In this document: positions 43,481-56,805 of the stretch, in pieces | How the letters are laid out: the number at the start of each line of letters is the position of its first letter | Numbering within the stretch: the first letter of the stretch is position 1 | Assembly (NCBI RefSeq): GCF_014898055.3 | Contig: NW_023604295.1 | Span: 66,737,730 to 66,801,729 of the forward strand | Reading direction: 5' to 3' | Length of the DNA stretch: 64,000 nucleotides | Source: Talpa occidentalis | Taxonomy: Eukaryota > Chordata > Mammalia > Eulipotyphla > Talpidae | Translations under genes and position numbers: made by a program | The notes under the pieces: model-generated | The model's database searches: none | What the model was told of the DNA's origin: nothing | What the model saw: the letters and a program-made list of their open reading frames with translations, nothing else

Positions 43481-45690
43481 GAAAATCTTCTGAAGTGACT
43501 ACTCTGTCTTATACTGTGGAAGACCATTGAAGAAACAAATCTGTGAAAAAAATTCTAAGTTTGTTTTGTTATACGAATTTAGTTTTGACATTTGAAATAA
43601 AAGGAACTGAAATTAATATGACATCAGTGTGTAGAAATATTTTGACAAATGTGATGCTGAAGAGAGTAATAACAATTGAAGATTATTTTATTCATGAGTT
43701 ATTATTGCACCTTCGACCAGACTGGTGGAAGTTTCATTTCAAAGGAGAGAGACAAAAGAAATAAATTTCAACCTATTGTAGAAGTATTTGCTTATTTGTT
43801 TACCTATTCATTTATATGTTTATTTTTGGAGTAGAGTGCTTACTTATTGTCAAATACTTTGAGGGAAGTATCAAATACTTCCTCAGTTTGAATTTATCCC
43901 AGGGATGCCATTTGTTGTTTATTTTGGAGCATTAATATTTTACTTTGAAATAATTTTAATCCGAACGTCCTTGGATAGGGATGTAGCTTGGGTTCACAAG
44001 GGGTCTTTCCTCATTTTCTTACACAACTAGAATTTGTTCACTCAGTCTCTTCCTTTGGTGGACATTGAGTTTATGACACCAATTTACAGTTTACCTTTCC
44101 CAAGGACTAAGACTTCTTAGTACTTATTCTTCAAGAATTGGAAATCTTAAATATGTATTTTTTTTATTTTTTAAAGATTTATTTATATATATATATTTGT
44201 ATGTATTATACAATGAAAATCAAATAAATCTTCACACTTAAAAACTAAACAAAAAGAATAGAAAAATGCTATGAAATTTCATTCTGAAAATACATACCAT
44301 ATGGCAAAATGAAAATCTACTTTTGAATTTGCCAGGTATGTAAGCAAGGAGCAAATAAATGATTCACAGACCTGCTTTCTTTGGAAGTACTCAGTGGAGT
44401 TCCAGCTAATGTGCAGTTGGAACTGAAGAATAGAAATGTAATGTTGGGCTTCATGAGTCAATGTCTTTTTTCATCCTTGAGATTAGATGATTCTATGATT
44501 TTGAGGGAAATGGTTTCCTCCCAATCCAATTGCTTACTCTCACTCAGTTTAAAATAAGAAAATGATAGAAAATTTTTAAATATGAGATAAAGGATAAAAA
44601 CAAATCCATGACTATAGGGAAAATAATAAGAAGGGAGGAACAAGAAAACAGAGAAAGGACAGAGAAAAAAGAAATAAGTTTTTCCTAAACTAAGATATTG
44701 AAATAATTTTCAATTAAAATGCCATTAATTACACCTCTGCCACAAATGCAACAAAATATTTGAATAACTTAGTTCTAAAGATTTTTCGCAATGTGGAGAG
44801 ATCCTAAGATGCAATTTACCAAATGGAAGTGTTAAGGCTGAAAAGAACATCTCATTATAAGCAGGTTTTTAAAAATACTGTGTGGACTGGAAACTTTTAG
44901 ATATTTATCAATAGAAAAAATATTGAAATCAAACTTTTATAAAGTTTTTTACACCAAATCTTTGAAATTATGTGCAGAGTAAGTGCAGATTTAAGGTGTT
45001 TTATTGGTTTTTTTTTAAAGATGGCCACATTAGATAAACATTAAATGCTGGAGATAGGTAAGGAATGTACACATAAAGGTGCCAAAGTCCATGTTACCTC
45101 TGCAGATGACTGAGAAATATAATCTAGATCTTTGTCGATTTCCTGAAAAAGCCAATGGGAATTAAGATCCCCAAAATCCACCTGATACAGCTGCATTTCT
45201 CAAAGTGTTGGAACAGTAAAATACATTACTGTTAGTTTTGGGAATTATATAAGTAATTTGTTGAAAAACATGGTACAAAAGCTTATGAATAGCTGATGAA
45301 AGAACAACTTATATAATTTAATCTTTTATAAATTTAAGCTAATACTTCAGTAGTGTTATGGATCTAATGTTTTCAAATGCTTGATATTTCCAATTCCCTA
45401 TATGCTCCCCAATCCTGTTATCTCATTTGAGGTCAAAGTCAGTTGCCTTTTATGATAATGCGTACACTACTGTTTCTCTTAAAATAGGGAATCTTATCTC
45501 TAAATAGGTCTCTAACAAAAAAAAAAAAAAGTGAAATACAAGAAGTAGAGGATCAAAAAAGTCATGAAAAATGGGGTAAGCATACCTCTTGTTTAATGTA
45601 TTAGAGGGTCTTTCCTTAATTTCATTGCATTGTCCACCTGATTCCCTCAAGCATTTGAGGGAACATTAATGAATGAGGATGCGAACCTTT
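43481..45690. other. AT-rich unique sequence; short SINE-tail scrap
   Basis: 44158-44195 (TTTTTTAAAGATTTATTTATA) looks like the tail of a minus-strand SINE with nothing else left. An imperfect hairpin lies at 43860-43883. No gene is seen. Confidence 0.45.
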
Positions 45691-45704
45691 AAGAAGGCAA
45701 AAGA

Positions 45705-46023
45705 GGGCCTCCCCGGTGGCGCAGCGGTTGAGCGCTGGGTTGCGAAGCTGCCCGCGGCCTCTGCAGAGCCGGTTCGATCCCCGGCTGCTCCCTGGCCACC
45801 ACAGGAGGGTCCCACATGGCGCGCAGACCTCTCCTGCCGCCCGCTGCTCCCCTCAGCAGTGTACTTCGGTCCTTCTGCCTGCTCTGCTCCCCGCTCTGGC
45901 TCTGGTGAATTCTCTCACCCTCCCGCGCTTCTGACTTTACCCAGTGCATGTATAAACAAAACAAACAAACAAATAAATAAATAAATAAAGCATGCCTCTA
46001 TTAAAAAAAAAATTAAAAAAAAA
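45705..46023 (+). mobile_element. T+ SINE, younger subtype, with extra 3' tail
   Basis: Intact A box (TGGCGCAGCGG) and B box (GGTTCGATCCC), CpG-rich head, 14-bp exact duplication AAGAAGGCAAAAGA (45691-45704 and 46024-46037). As in the copy at 30058, AAATAAATAAA is followed by GCATGCCTCTATTA and poly(A). The three overlapping long open frames are the SINE read in different frames. Confidence 0.96.
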
Positions 46024-46179
46024 AAGAAGGCAAAAGAAAATGCACATCTCCAGCTTCTATAACATCAAGTCAACTATGACCTAAGATCTCCAAATGAAGT
46101 TCCAGAAAGTTTACTCCGAGAGCGCCTTCTTACAGAGCCCAAAAAGTTTTCAGAACACCCACATCAAGAAGGTCTCCAG

Positions 46180-46455
46180 GGCCTCTCTGGTGGCGCAGGC
46201 GGTTGAGCGCCGAGCTGTGAAGCTGCCCGCTGCCTCTGCAGCGCCAGTTCGATCCCAGCCGCCCAGCGAGAATCCCACATGGCGCGGCAGACCTCTCCTG
46301 ACTCGCCTGCTGCTCCCCTCAGCAGTGTATTTCGTCAGTCGGCCTGCTCTGTTTCTCACTCTGTCTCTGGTGAATCCTCTCACCCTCCCGCGCTTCTGGC
46401 CTATACCGCGGTTCTTGTGTAAAAATAAATAAATCTTAAAAAAAATAAAAATAAA
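46180..46455 (+). mobile_element. Full-length T+ SINE
   Basis: Complete copy 156 bp downstream of the previous one, same strand. Duplication AAGGTCTCCAG at 46169-46179 and 46456-46466, exact. The body is intermediate between the subtypes (TTTCGTCAGTCGGCCTGC, CCTATACCGCGG). Confidence 0.95.
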
Positions 46456-46466
46456 AAGGTCTCCAG

Positions 46467-49400
46467 CTGCTGAAGTCTTTGTTTGAGTGACCACTTAGCA
46501 GCTTGTCCAGTTGTGGGCTCCAAAGAAAGAGAATCAATAGGATATGTGTTTCCATATGGTAAGAGATCAATAGGATATATGTTTCTATATGTTTTAAGGA
46601 ACTGGCTCATCTGATTATGAAGGCTGGCAGGGAAGTCTAGGCTGGAGACTTAGGGTGGAAACTGCAGTTCAAATATGAGAGCTGACTGCTGGGAGAATTC
46701 CTGCTAGCTCGGGAGAGGTCAGTCTCTGCTCAGTGCAGGACTTCCACAATTGGATGAGATCCACCCACAGTATAGGAGACAATCTGCTTCACTTGGGTTC
46801 ACTAATTTAAGTACAAAATCTCATCCAAAAACTCCCTCACAGTAACATCCAGAATAATGTTTGACCTCATATATGGACATCATGGCCCAGCCATTGACAC
46901 ACAAAATTAACCATCACACTGTTCATCTCAGAAAATTCTGTATCAGTCAACAGTTATAACTGAATAAAAATTCACACATTTTTCTTTATATAGAACTGCT
47001 TTTTTTTTTTTTTTAGTTACAGAGCCGTGTGAAGAAAAACATTTGGCACAGAAAATTGCTAAGTGTACAGAAATAGCTAATATGCACCTCCTACGGAAAA
47101 TTTGAATAAATGTAGGCATTTGTTTTATTTAGTTAACTCTGATTTACAGATTTAAGTGTTTAGTGAGCTATAAAACATTCAAAATGACATCAACTTATGA
47201 ATTTATTATTGCCATTAATACTTACTTATATAAAAATGTCAAAGACCATTAGTTCAGAATTGTATCTGTATATCTAATCATATCAATAGTTACAGCATGT
47301 ATTCTGGGCTCTGTTCATAACATGAAAGATTTTCCAGGTGGCATGCAATGAGCATTTGTACAAATCAAACCATTTTGATGTGTTTTGGTGATTTTAGCGT
47401 TTCTATCAGGTGCTATTGTGTTTCAAAGCTAATCATGCTTACAAATATCTCTCTTGTGAAGTTATGCTGTGTGATAATCATCATTGTGCAAATTTTTACT
47501 ATGTCACATGAATAAAATGGTTTACTTTATTATTTTGAGACTTGGATCTAGTGAGCAACTTGTTTCTACTTTTCAGAAGTGAGAGAGCCTGATAAAAATG
47601 AGTTTTTAATTCCGTTACTTTTGATTATAGTATGAAATATGTCAAAAACACCAATATTTAAAATGGCAATATTGCTGGAAAAGGAAGCTTGCCTTCTTTT
47701 CACTTTAGAGATAACCGGGATTTCTTAAAGATGATTATGCATGATATCTTATGGCAGATTTAGTTAGCTTTGTGGATTGAAAAACCACATGGTTTTTTTT
47801 TTAAAAAGTTCCATAAAAATGATATTAAATAAATAAATTTTATAGCAGACTAGTGCAAAGGAGTCTCTGAAAAGTACTTTCAAAGGGTTATTTAACTTAC
47901 CCACAAGGATGCAATGTATAATTATTATTATTAGTTCTCACAAATTAGATAAAATGGAACTGTTATTGCCAATTGCTATTTTAATATGGATGTGTTCACC
48001 TAAGAGGATTTTTATAAAGTAAATCACTCAAATATTTTCTAATATATTTTTCCATATGTTTGCTCCTTTTAAGACTTCCTTGCTGAGAGCAATTTTATAA
48101 GATATTTTAGATTCATGAATATCACATAAAAATCACCAGAGCCTGCTGATATAAGGTTTGAGGATCTAAGTATCATCTTTTTTAAAAAAGAGTTGCTTTC
48201 TTTTAATAGAATAACAAATCTCCTCCAGTTTTTCTTATTTTAAAAATTAGCATTCCAATAAAACTAAAACTGAGTCTGCTTTTGGATCTATGTACAATAG
48301 TGTCCTTCTTAAAAGTCATACAAATATTATCATCATCACATGAGTCAAGATATCAATTCAGATCTTTACCATTATAAAAATATTTTGTAGTCTGAGAGGA
48401 TATAGAAGAATGTCAAAAATATATACTTATCCAAGTATATGTAATTGCGATTTAGTTATATCAAAAAGGAATAAAAGTTATACTTTGAGAAATCTTATTT
48501 CTCCTGCTGGTGTCTGGCTTTCATTTCATTTTTTATTTTTTCTTAGTCAATCAATCACAATCAATCCAACAATGTCCAAAAATTGAACACCTGAAAATAA
48601 AGCCAAGCTTAGATAGGTGAAAATGTTCTGTTTTTTCAAAATCAAAGGAAATTCAAAATGAAAGGAATAAAAAATTCAGTGTTTCAGAATAATCAAAAGT
48701 TAACTTCTAATTAAGAATTCATTTTCATATTTTATTACTCAGGTTGTTTTTTAAAATTGATTTTAAAAAAGTATTGGCATGTTTGCTACCTAAAAAAAAT
48801 CACTTACACAACCTATAATTAGTTTTGTGTGTCATTATTTAAGGGGGTGACTTGATTCTTTAATACCCATCATCTTTTCTGTCAATGGGAAACCCAAAGT
48901 TGTTTCTAATAAATTAATACATATTTCTTTTACACTTGAAAACTATGCATATAATTATTTTATCAAGAATTGAGTAGAAGCTTGCATCACAAAGACTTTC
49001 AAAGAGTTTTTTAAAAAGTAGTATCAAAATGCTCATTGCTTTTAGTACCTGAGCATTATCTAATTAGATTCCTCTTGTTAGTCACTAGATTTGTGTCCAA
49101 TAAAGCAAATCAGAAAAAAATAATGACTTAGAGATTAACTTGCAGTGTTTTTTGACATATGCATATTTTAATCGAATGTTCCAGATCATATGAATTAGCA
49201 ATTTGACTAATTTCTCTTACACAAAGTATGGGGAAAACTAATATGCATCAACTGCATATGGATGAAGGAATGTTAACTGTAATGCATGTTAAAATTTTTA
49301 AGTCACAAATTTTTCCATGAAAATATACCTTTAACCATATGAAAAAAATCTGAAAATGAGTCAATGTCCAAAGTATTTTATATGGAATGTACTTGTTATA

Positions 49401-49983
49401 TGAAGCAAAACATATGTATTTTAAGTAAAGTGAAAATGTTTTTCTTATAAAGAAAAGCAAAAGTAATTACAATTTCACTTGATATTGCAAATTATACTTT
49501 TGAAATTTATAAAAACCAAAAATAGACTGACTGAAATAATAAAAAGTGTGTGCAATATTATAGGCAGGTAGGTGGGTGGATGGATGGATAAATGGATGAC
49601 CAGAATAGATAGAATGATAGAAAGATATGTATAAAAACATGTTTCAGGATAAACATATGGTAATATGTAATATGGTTGGTCGGTGTGATGTTTCTCATGT
49701 TTGATAGCACTATTATTCTTAGCTTTGTGAAAAGCGTTTTTGTAAGAATTTTTTCCCTCTTGTCTGGAAGAATTTAAATTACATTTTGATTATTACTTGC
49801 AATTGTAAAAGATATCATCTGTGAACCCATCTGGGCCTGCCTCCTATTTTTTATACACTTAAATATCAGAAAAATTTCTTATTTCATTCCATAGTTATTT
49901 TAATAATGATTTTCAAACTTTGCTCTTGATTGTTTTTGTTGAAAATATAAATATCAGATATATTTTTAAAATTTATAAAAATA
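46467..49983. other. 3.5-kb repeat-poor block
   Basis: The longest stretch here without a recognised interspersed repeat. It is AT-rich with few CpGs and carries no exon-like frame. The lack of insertions may be chance or may reflect constraint; 47330-47800 looks the least simple in composition. Confidence 0.4.
49562..49597. repeat. (GGAT)n-like simple repeat
   Basis: GGCAGGTAGGTGGGTGGATG then GATGGATAAATGGATG; tetranucleotide-type simple repeat. Confidence 0.8.
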
Positions 49984-49992
49984 TTTATAGGA

Positions 49993-50107
49993 GGGCCTCC
50001 CCTGGTGGCACAGCGGTTGAGCGCTGGGCTGCAAGGTTGCTTGCAACCTCTGCAACACCGGTTCGTTCCCCGGCTGCCAGCGAGGGTCCCACAAACAAAA
50101 AAAAAAG
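49993..50107 (+). mobile_element. SINE copy made of the tRNA head only, with poly(A)
   Basis: GGCCTCCCCTGGTGGCACAG, B box GGTTCGTTCCCC and GCGAGGGTCCCACA lead straight into AACAAAAAAAAAAG. The whole 3' body and AATAAA/TCTTT tail are missing. An exact 9-bp duplication TTTATAGGA (49984-49992 and 50108-50116) shows that it inserted in this short form. Confidence 0.93.
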
Positions 50108-50116
50108 TTTATAGGA

Positions 50117-53055
50117 ATTGAGTGTTCCAGATCAAAATTCTTCAAATTTCTCTTTTTGATAAATTCACCCAATTTGAACTTTAAATTTTACAGATTTTGG
50201 CTTTCTCACCTTTTTAAAGAAATTTATATAGGAGAATGTCATTTGTGATTCATGAGGTCAAAAGCTAGAATGGGAAAACTACCCTGGAAAAATCCTACAG
50301 GAATATTTCAATGAATACCCAAAATACCATTTCTCAATAAATCCAAGGGAGACCATGGAAAAGATTTCTCAAGCATTGGAAAAGATTTCTGTTTCTTTGA
50401 ATAACAGATGAAATATTGGCTTACATTTAGAGACCATGTTGTATGAAACATAAGTGCATTTAAATGCTAGAATCATAATTACAAGCAGTGAAACAAGATG
50501 CTCATACTATGAATGGCAGAAGGGAAGTGTGATTAAGTTAACAGAATATTCTACACCAGTCCATGCTCACTTCAAGGCATATTCAAGAAGAAGAATGAAA
50601 AAAATGGTATGTGGAAAATGGTATGTGGAAACTCTTCAGGGCTATCGCAGTTCCATAAAAAGATTTAGATAAAAATCCAGAGGAGTCTCATGTTCTGGAT
50701 GTTTTTGTCATTTTGGTACCGATTTTATGTACTTGGCACATATTCTTCATAGTTTATGGTCTGAGGTTATGGGTTTACTTTTTGTTTCATGGAAGACCAT
50801 ATTTTTTTCTTTCTCTTTCATTTGTTTTCTGTCATTTCTTCTGTGTTTAGAAGATAAAATTTGGATTAAAATACTCCATTTTTATATTCAAGTTCACTAT
50901 TCAGTTTATTATTTTTATTTTAGAAGTATGTGACATTTTATCAGAAAGTATTATATAATAAACAGCCCAAGCTTTAGAACCATAATGGCCTGTTATTTTC
51001 TTGACCATTAATTTTCCAGGTTTTTTTTTTTTACATTTTATTGTTAAAATTCAAATTATATCAACTTCAGAGTATCTACAATGTAATAATTTTTGGCTTT
51101 GAGAACATTGCTATATCAAAACAAAGAACAAAGTGAATTTAAACTTTACTATTTTATTTTTAAAATATTAACAATATTTAAAATATTGAATTGAAATCTC
51201 ACTAAAACAAGCATGTTGATTTAACTGCATTAATTATATTTTTAAAATATAAAAAACCCAGAGTTCAAATACGTACATCTGTTCTCAAGTATATAATCAT
51301 GCCAAAATCTATTGCTGGTTTTATTTAAATTACTATGGTACAAGTTCTTCCTTCTGTCATATGTATTCATTCTAACTTAGTTTCCCAATTAATTTCTATA
51401 TTTACTCATGTTTATAACGAGGACAAGGATTTGATTATGAGAGAGGATTTTTTTTAAATATTCCCTAAAAAGTAAATTCATTTTATTTAACATTTTCCAT
51501 TGTTCTGCTAGGATACTTCTTTTTTCATTTATTTATTCATTCAGCTCTTTATATGCAAATGAGAACTTAGAATGTGTCAAATCTGTGCTCATTAGCTGTA
51601 AATACAGTGTTGAGTAGGATGAACACAGTCTGTTCCTGTATGGATATTAAATATGGAAAGTTAAAGTAAACTTAAAGTTTGATACTTTGATAAATGGTGC
51701 AACAGAAGTTCCTACAATATATAGAAAGAGCTTTTTAACCAGTTAGGTTGTCATAAAAGATGAAAAATAAAGGACAGCTTACTAATAAACTATTATCTTT
51801 GTATAGATAATTTTCTCTATATAGTTCATAAACATAACAATTAAAGAAACATAAATGCCACACCTTATAGCCCAAAATATAAAATATATTTACAGTTTGT
51901 ACCTACATAGCCTTAATTTCGTGCCATCAATTAATAATTACATCATAAATTTTCAATAATAAAATATAGTTAGCCTCTGACTAGACTCAGTTTAAAGTTT
52001 CCAACTTCTAAATAAGAGTTACCCTAGGAAGTAGTGAAATATCTGAAATTGAAACTGAAAATTGCATGGTGAATTTGAGAAGGAAGATTTCTATGGCAAA
52101 TTGTTTATATGCCAATAAATTCTTTAATAGACATTTTTGCCAGTCTGCTAAAGTTTCATGCAAGAAAAACAGAGTCAGGCATGAATTTATCTTCTTTTCT
52201 GTTCTTTCTCAAAATAGTAAATATTTTTTAAACCTGCAGTTTATTCCATGAGCTTTTTAGAGCATCTTTATAACTAAAACCCTCAAAAAGCAGAGAACTT
52301 TTTTTGAGAAGAGACAAGCAATCTACATTTTAAGCACTTTGCAATATTAAGTCTGCATATTTATATTCTGATATTGTGCAGGAAATAAATTGTAGTGTAT
52401 ATTGAGGCCCTATTAGGTTCATCATAAGTGTGATAATAAATGATTTTCTGTTCTTATGAATGCTTTAAAGTAAGAAATAGCTTTAAAGAGAAGAAAGTCA
52501 CCCTCTTTATCAATTCTATCAACCACCCATCAATAAATCCTTCAATAAAATTCCTATAGGGTCCCCTAAATACTGTATTATTCCCCTTGGACATGAAGAG
52601 CTCTATATGAAGCATCAGGACTTCTGTTCACATGGCCTTGTTAACATTCATTTGTCTAACTCACTAAATTCACTAGAAAAAATAAAAAGTGTACTAAGAA
52701 TACACACTCTGTGATTTACAAATTTAGATAATTTTTCAAATTCACATACATCCCCACTTTCAAATATGATTCTTCCAAAGATAATTAATGCCTCAGTGTG
52801 AAGAAATATTTTGTGTCGACATATTTTCCATAAGGTATTTTCACCTATACCTTAAAAACATTTAAAAATAACAACTTTTTAACCTTGCTAAAATGATTAA
52901 TATGTTGAAAATAAACTCAACCATTGCCAATGTGTAAGAACTGAAGCCACATTAGGTTTCTAAATATGTATGTTAATATAAATTTTATTACATAATTTGA
53001 ACTATCATTCTTTGTTTTCATCTAGCATATGTTCTTATGTTTGTTTGTTTTTTTA
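50117..53055. other. AT-rich unique sequence with weak old-repeat scraps
   Basis: 51015-51130 may be LINE-1 3' UTR on the minus strand. 51520-51660 resembles the old 'attcattcaacaa...' repeat. Nothing gene-like is present. Confidence 0.4.
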
Positions 53056-53059
53056 CTTC

Positions 53060-54745
53060 GGTAACACTGGTAAGCAACAATATTTATGATTTAAAGGATA
53101 GGATCACACGCTTTGGAGATAGGTTACTATAGCACATCCACCACCAAAGCACCCATAGTCCTCCACCATCTCCCTTTGGAACTTCTACCCACTTTGCTCT
53201 CCACACTCCCCATTCCCATCTGGTAACCTCAATTTTACAGTCATATTTGTAGGGTTTGATCCTTTGTTTGATTCTGTTTTGTTTTTCTATGGTCCATAAT
53301 TAAGTGAAATTATCTGCCATTCTCCTCTTACTTTGCTTAGCATTAATTCCCTCCATTTCCATGCATGATGTCATAAATAGCAAGAGCTCTTTTGCACTAA
53401 TTGACTAATATTCCCTTATGCACACATACCACATTCCCCTGATCATTCATCTGTCATTGGACACAACTTGTCTCTGTAACTTAACTATTGTAAATTGTAC
53501 TACAATAAACATAGAAGTACATATATCCATTTAAATTAACCCTCTGGTTTCCTCAGGTAGAAACCTAGAAGTGACATTGCTGATTATATAGATCTACATT
53601 TTATTTTTTTGAGAAACCTCTATACTGTTTTCCAGTGGAGCTGTACCAATTTACCTTCCCACCAACATTGTACGAGAATTCCTTTATTTTCCACATTCTG
53701 AATAATACTCATTGGTTTTGGTCTTTTGGACATGGGCCATCTTCACAGTTGTGAGGTGATATTTCTTGATGGACTTGATTTGCACCTCTCTCATAAATGA
53801 TCAGGAGCTTTTTTATTTTATATGCCTGTTTACCATCTGTATGTCTTCTTTGGATAAGTATCTTTTTAACTCTCCTGCACATTTGTTTTTGATTTGGTTG
53901 TTTTCTTGTTGAGTTGAATGATTTCTTTATAGATCTTGAATATTAGCCTGTCAGATGTATGATGTGCAAATATTTTCCCCCACTCAGTAGGGTGTCTTTC
54001 CATTTTAAGGATAGTTTCTTTCACTCTGCTGAAACTTTTTAGTTTAATATAGTTCCATTTGTTTACTTTTGCTTTTGTTTCTTTTGCCATTGGTGTCAAG
54101 TCCCCAAAGATATTTCTTGAAGCCAATTGCATGGAGTGTTTTACCTATATTTTATGAATGCTATGATTTCAGGTCTTACAGGCAGGTCTTTAACCCATTT
54201 TTGAGTTAATTTTTGTATGTGGTGTGAGATAGTGGTCTAGTTTCATTCTTTTGCAAGTGGCTGTGAAGTTTTTCCCAGCACCATTTGTTGAAGAGACTTT
54301 CTTTTCACCGTTGTAAATTCTTGCTCATTTTGTTGTAAGTTAACTGCTCATGTAGATGTGGGTTTATTTTTGGGCTTTCAATTATATTCCATTGATCTGT
54401 GTATGTTTTTATTTCAATACCATACTTTCTTGATTACTATATCTTTGTAATATATTTTTAAGTCTGAGACTGTGATACATCCCTCTTTTTTTTTTTCCAG
54501 AATTGCTCTATTTGGTGGTTTTATGTGAAATGCTTTGTGTTTCATATATTTGTTCTATTTCTTTGAAGAATTCCACTGAAACTTGGATAGGTGTTACATC
54601 AAATCTGTATATATCATTTCATTTAAAAATGAACATTTTAACAACATTAATTTCTTTAAGCCCATTGATTCTTGCTTTAGTTCTGTTTATTTTACTTCTT
54701 GAATTCTTGTTCTATCTTATGGATGCTATTCCTTGAGATACCACT
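53060..54745 (-). mobile_element. Old LINE-1, about 1.7 kb, ORF2 and 3' UTR
   Basis: Minus strand. The 3' UTR (CCACCATCTCCCTTTGGAAC, GCTCTCCACACTCCCCATTC on the plus strand) is followed by ORF2. A frame at 53866-54132 keeps the LINE-1 motifs KVNKWNYIKLKSF, KETILKMERHPTEWGKIFA and AHHTSDRLIFKIYKE. Other parts are broken by stops and indels. It lacks the 5' half and is long dead. Confidence 0.9.
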
Positions 54746-55125
54746 TTGAATTCTGCACATATTTTTTTAAATATTTTAGATTGTTCAATTTTTTATATCC
54801 CTTCTAAAGTGAATTCAGGTTTTTTGATTGGCTTTTATTTGTTATTTTATAATATTTATTCCTATGTTTTAGAATTATGTTGGCATACTCACCTTAAGTA
54901 GCATGATTTTAGTGTTTCTCTGACTTATTTAAAATTTTGCAGAATAAGAAAGTAGCTTGAACAAATGCTTTGTTTTTCTCATATAACAAGATGTACAGAG
55001 ACAAGGAAACATGCTGGTTTATAGCTCTAGAATGACATCAAGTAAGTTAGCCCTGTCACCCATAGTGTGTGGTTTTATCTTTATTTCTCAGTACAACAGC
55101 TGCACCTCCAGATATGATGTTACTT
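54746..55125. other. Unique sequence, nothing recognised
   Basis: No supported feature; the right side adjoins the duplication unit at 55126. Confidence 0.45.
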
Positions 55126-55270
55126 TTCATACAGAAATAATAGGAATGACCCAAGGATTTTCTTCTCACAAAATTGTTTGGACCAAAGAGCCCTCACCCA
55201 GAACTAATATTTCATCTCAACAACTAGAAAGCTGTTATACTCCAGCTTTAACGAAGACTGAGGAAAAAAA
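55126..55270 (+). repeat. Local duplication unit, copy 1
   Basis: TTCATACAGAAATAATAGGA through GAAGACTGAGGAAAAAAATT is repeated with few differences at 56045-56486. This copy has no SINE. The 95-codon frame that covers it has no known domain. Confidence 0.85.
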
Positions 55271-56044
55271 TTCAATGAGAAATGAAGCTTTATTGTAGGT
55301 GGCAGTACACACTCAGAAGTGAGTGCTGGCAGGTTCCGAGGTGAAATCACTGAGAAAATATTTTTATGTACATAACTTGTAGTAAATAAAGCTACTGAGG
55401 AAAATTTTGGAATGGCTGTTTAACATAATCCAGCCTATTATGTTTGCTTCTTTGTCTTTCCTTTTCCCCGTTCCTTGTTTCACTAAGACTGGATTAATTA
55501 CCTTACATCATAGGAAGCACTATTCTTTCCCAATAACCTGTGTCAACCATCCAACATTATTTCTAGACCAAGAAATCAATAAGCCTGTGGCTTCAGCTTT
55601 CTCAACCATTTATCTTTTTTTTTGTTTTTGACCCATAAGGAAATTTTTATGTTTTTGTAATGTGGCATCATGATATATAATTTTACATTTCACTTTTACC
55701 TACCATTTTAATGGGCTTAGCATAATGAGGATTGTTGAAATTTTTGACTAGAAGCACACTTTTTTGAGATTGTCTTCCATAATACTTTCAAAAACAGTTT
55801 TTTTTCTTTAACATTAGTGTCACCATAGAACAACATGAGTAATTAATCTGGAAGCAATACCAATAAACTATAGAATTTGGATTTGACCTTTTTTTCACTA
55901 AGGTCTTTTGCTGTTTCAAATGCATTCCCACATTTGCCCTTTTGGTCTCCTTTAACAGTTCTTCAGTCTTTCCTTGTCTTGGTAAGGGTACTTATCACTT
56001 ACTTTTTAGAATGGCTTATTTTTTGAGCTTGTGTAGTATTCTTC
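55271..56044. other. Unique sequence between duplication units
   Basis: No recognised repeat. Simple pyrimidine-rich areas lie near 55610 and 55800. Confidence 0.45.
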
Positions 56045-56486
56045 TTCATACAGAAATAATAGAAATGACCCAAGGATTTTCTTCTCACAAAATTTGTTTG
56101 GACCGGGCCTCCCCAGTGGCTTAGCGGGTTGAGCACAGCGCTGCAAATCGGTCTACAGCCTCTGCAGCGCTGGTTCAATTCCCGGCCAGCCAGGGAGAAG
56201 CCCACATGGCGAGACAGACCTCTCCTGTCTCGCCCAATGCTTCCCTCAGGAGTGTACTTCAGTCAGTCTGCCTGTTCTGTTCCCCACTCTGTCTCTGGTG
56301 AATCCTCTCACTCTCCCGCGCCTCTGACCTGTACCCCAGTTCCTATACAAAAATAAATGACTTTTAAAAAAAGATATAAAAAAAAATTTGTTTGGACCAA
56401 GAAGCCCTCACCCAGAACTAACATTTCATCTCAATGACTAGAAAGCTGTTACACTCCAGCTTTAAAGAAGACTGAGGGGGAAAAAA
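56045..56486 (+). repeat. Local duplication unit, copy 2, split by a SINE
   Basis: Left part 56045-56104, right part 56383-56486 (its first 16 bases are the SINE target duplication). It matches copy 1 apart from scattered substitutions, and the split falls inside AAAATTTGTTTGGACC. Confidence 0.85.
56105..56382 (+). mobile_element. Full-length T+ SINE inserted in duplication copy 2
   Basis: GGGCCTCCCCAGTGGCTTAG head (A box altered), B box GGTTCAATTCCC, older body. A long exact duplication AAAATTTGTTTGGACC (56089-56104 and 56383-56398). Confidence 0.95.
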
Positions 56487-56790
56487 TGTTTTGACTGAAT
56501 TTTAGACTAAATTCATGTATTACTGGGAAGAATACCACAGGGCGATATGCTCTCCTCAGTACATTTCAAGACAATGTTCATGAGTATTGCTGATTATGTC
56601 AACTTGATTACATGGTTAAAATGGGATTTTCAGGATTCTTCATAGTAAAGTGATTTTCCCCCTTAGTAACTATCGAATATTTGGAGGAAAGAATTGTAAG
56701 AAATATCCAGTTTCTGTTTAACTCTTGCCCCTGAATTTTAACATCTGCCAGTTAATTTTTCCTGCAGCAATCATTACTGTGATAGTTTCC
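56487..56790. other. Unique sequence, nothing recognised
   Basis: No supported feature. Confidence 0.5.
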
Positions 56791-56805
56791 TACTTAGCTT
56801 ATTCT

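Noticed and set aside
45673..45984. Long overlapping open frames on both strands (also at 9310-9571, 18563-18889, 21045-21314, 29945-30347, 46094-46494, 59562-60014)
   Set aside because: All fall on T+ SINE copies. The repeated peptides (for example AQRLSAGLRSCP) are the same SINE read in the same frame, not a gene family.
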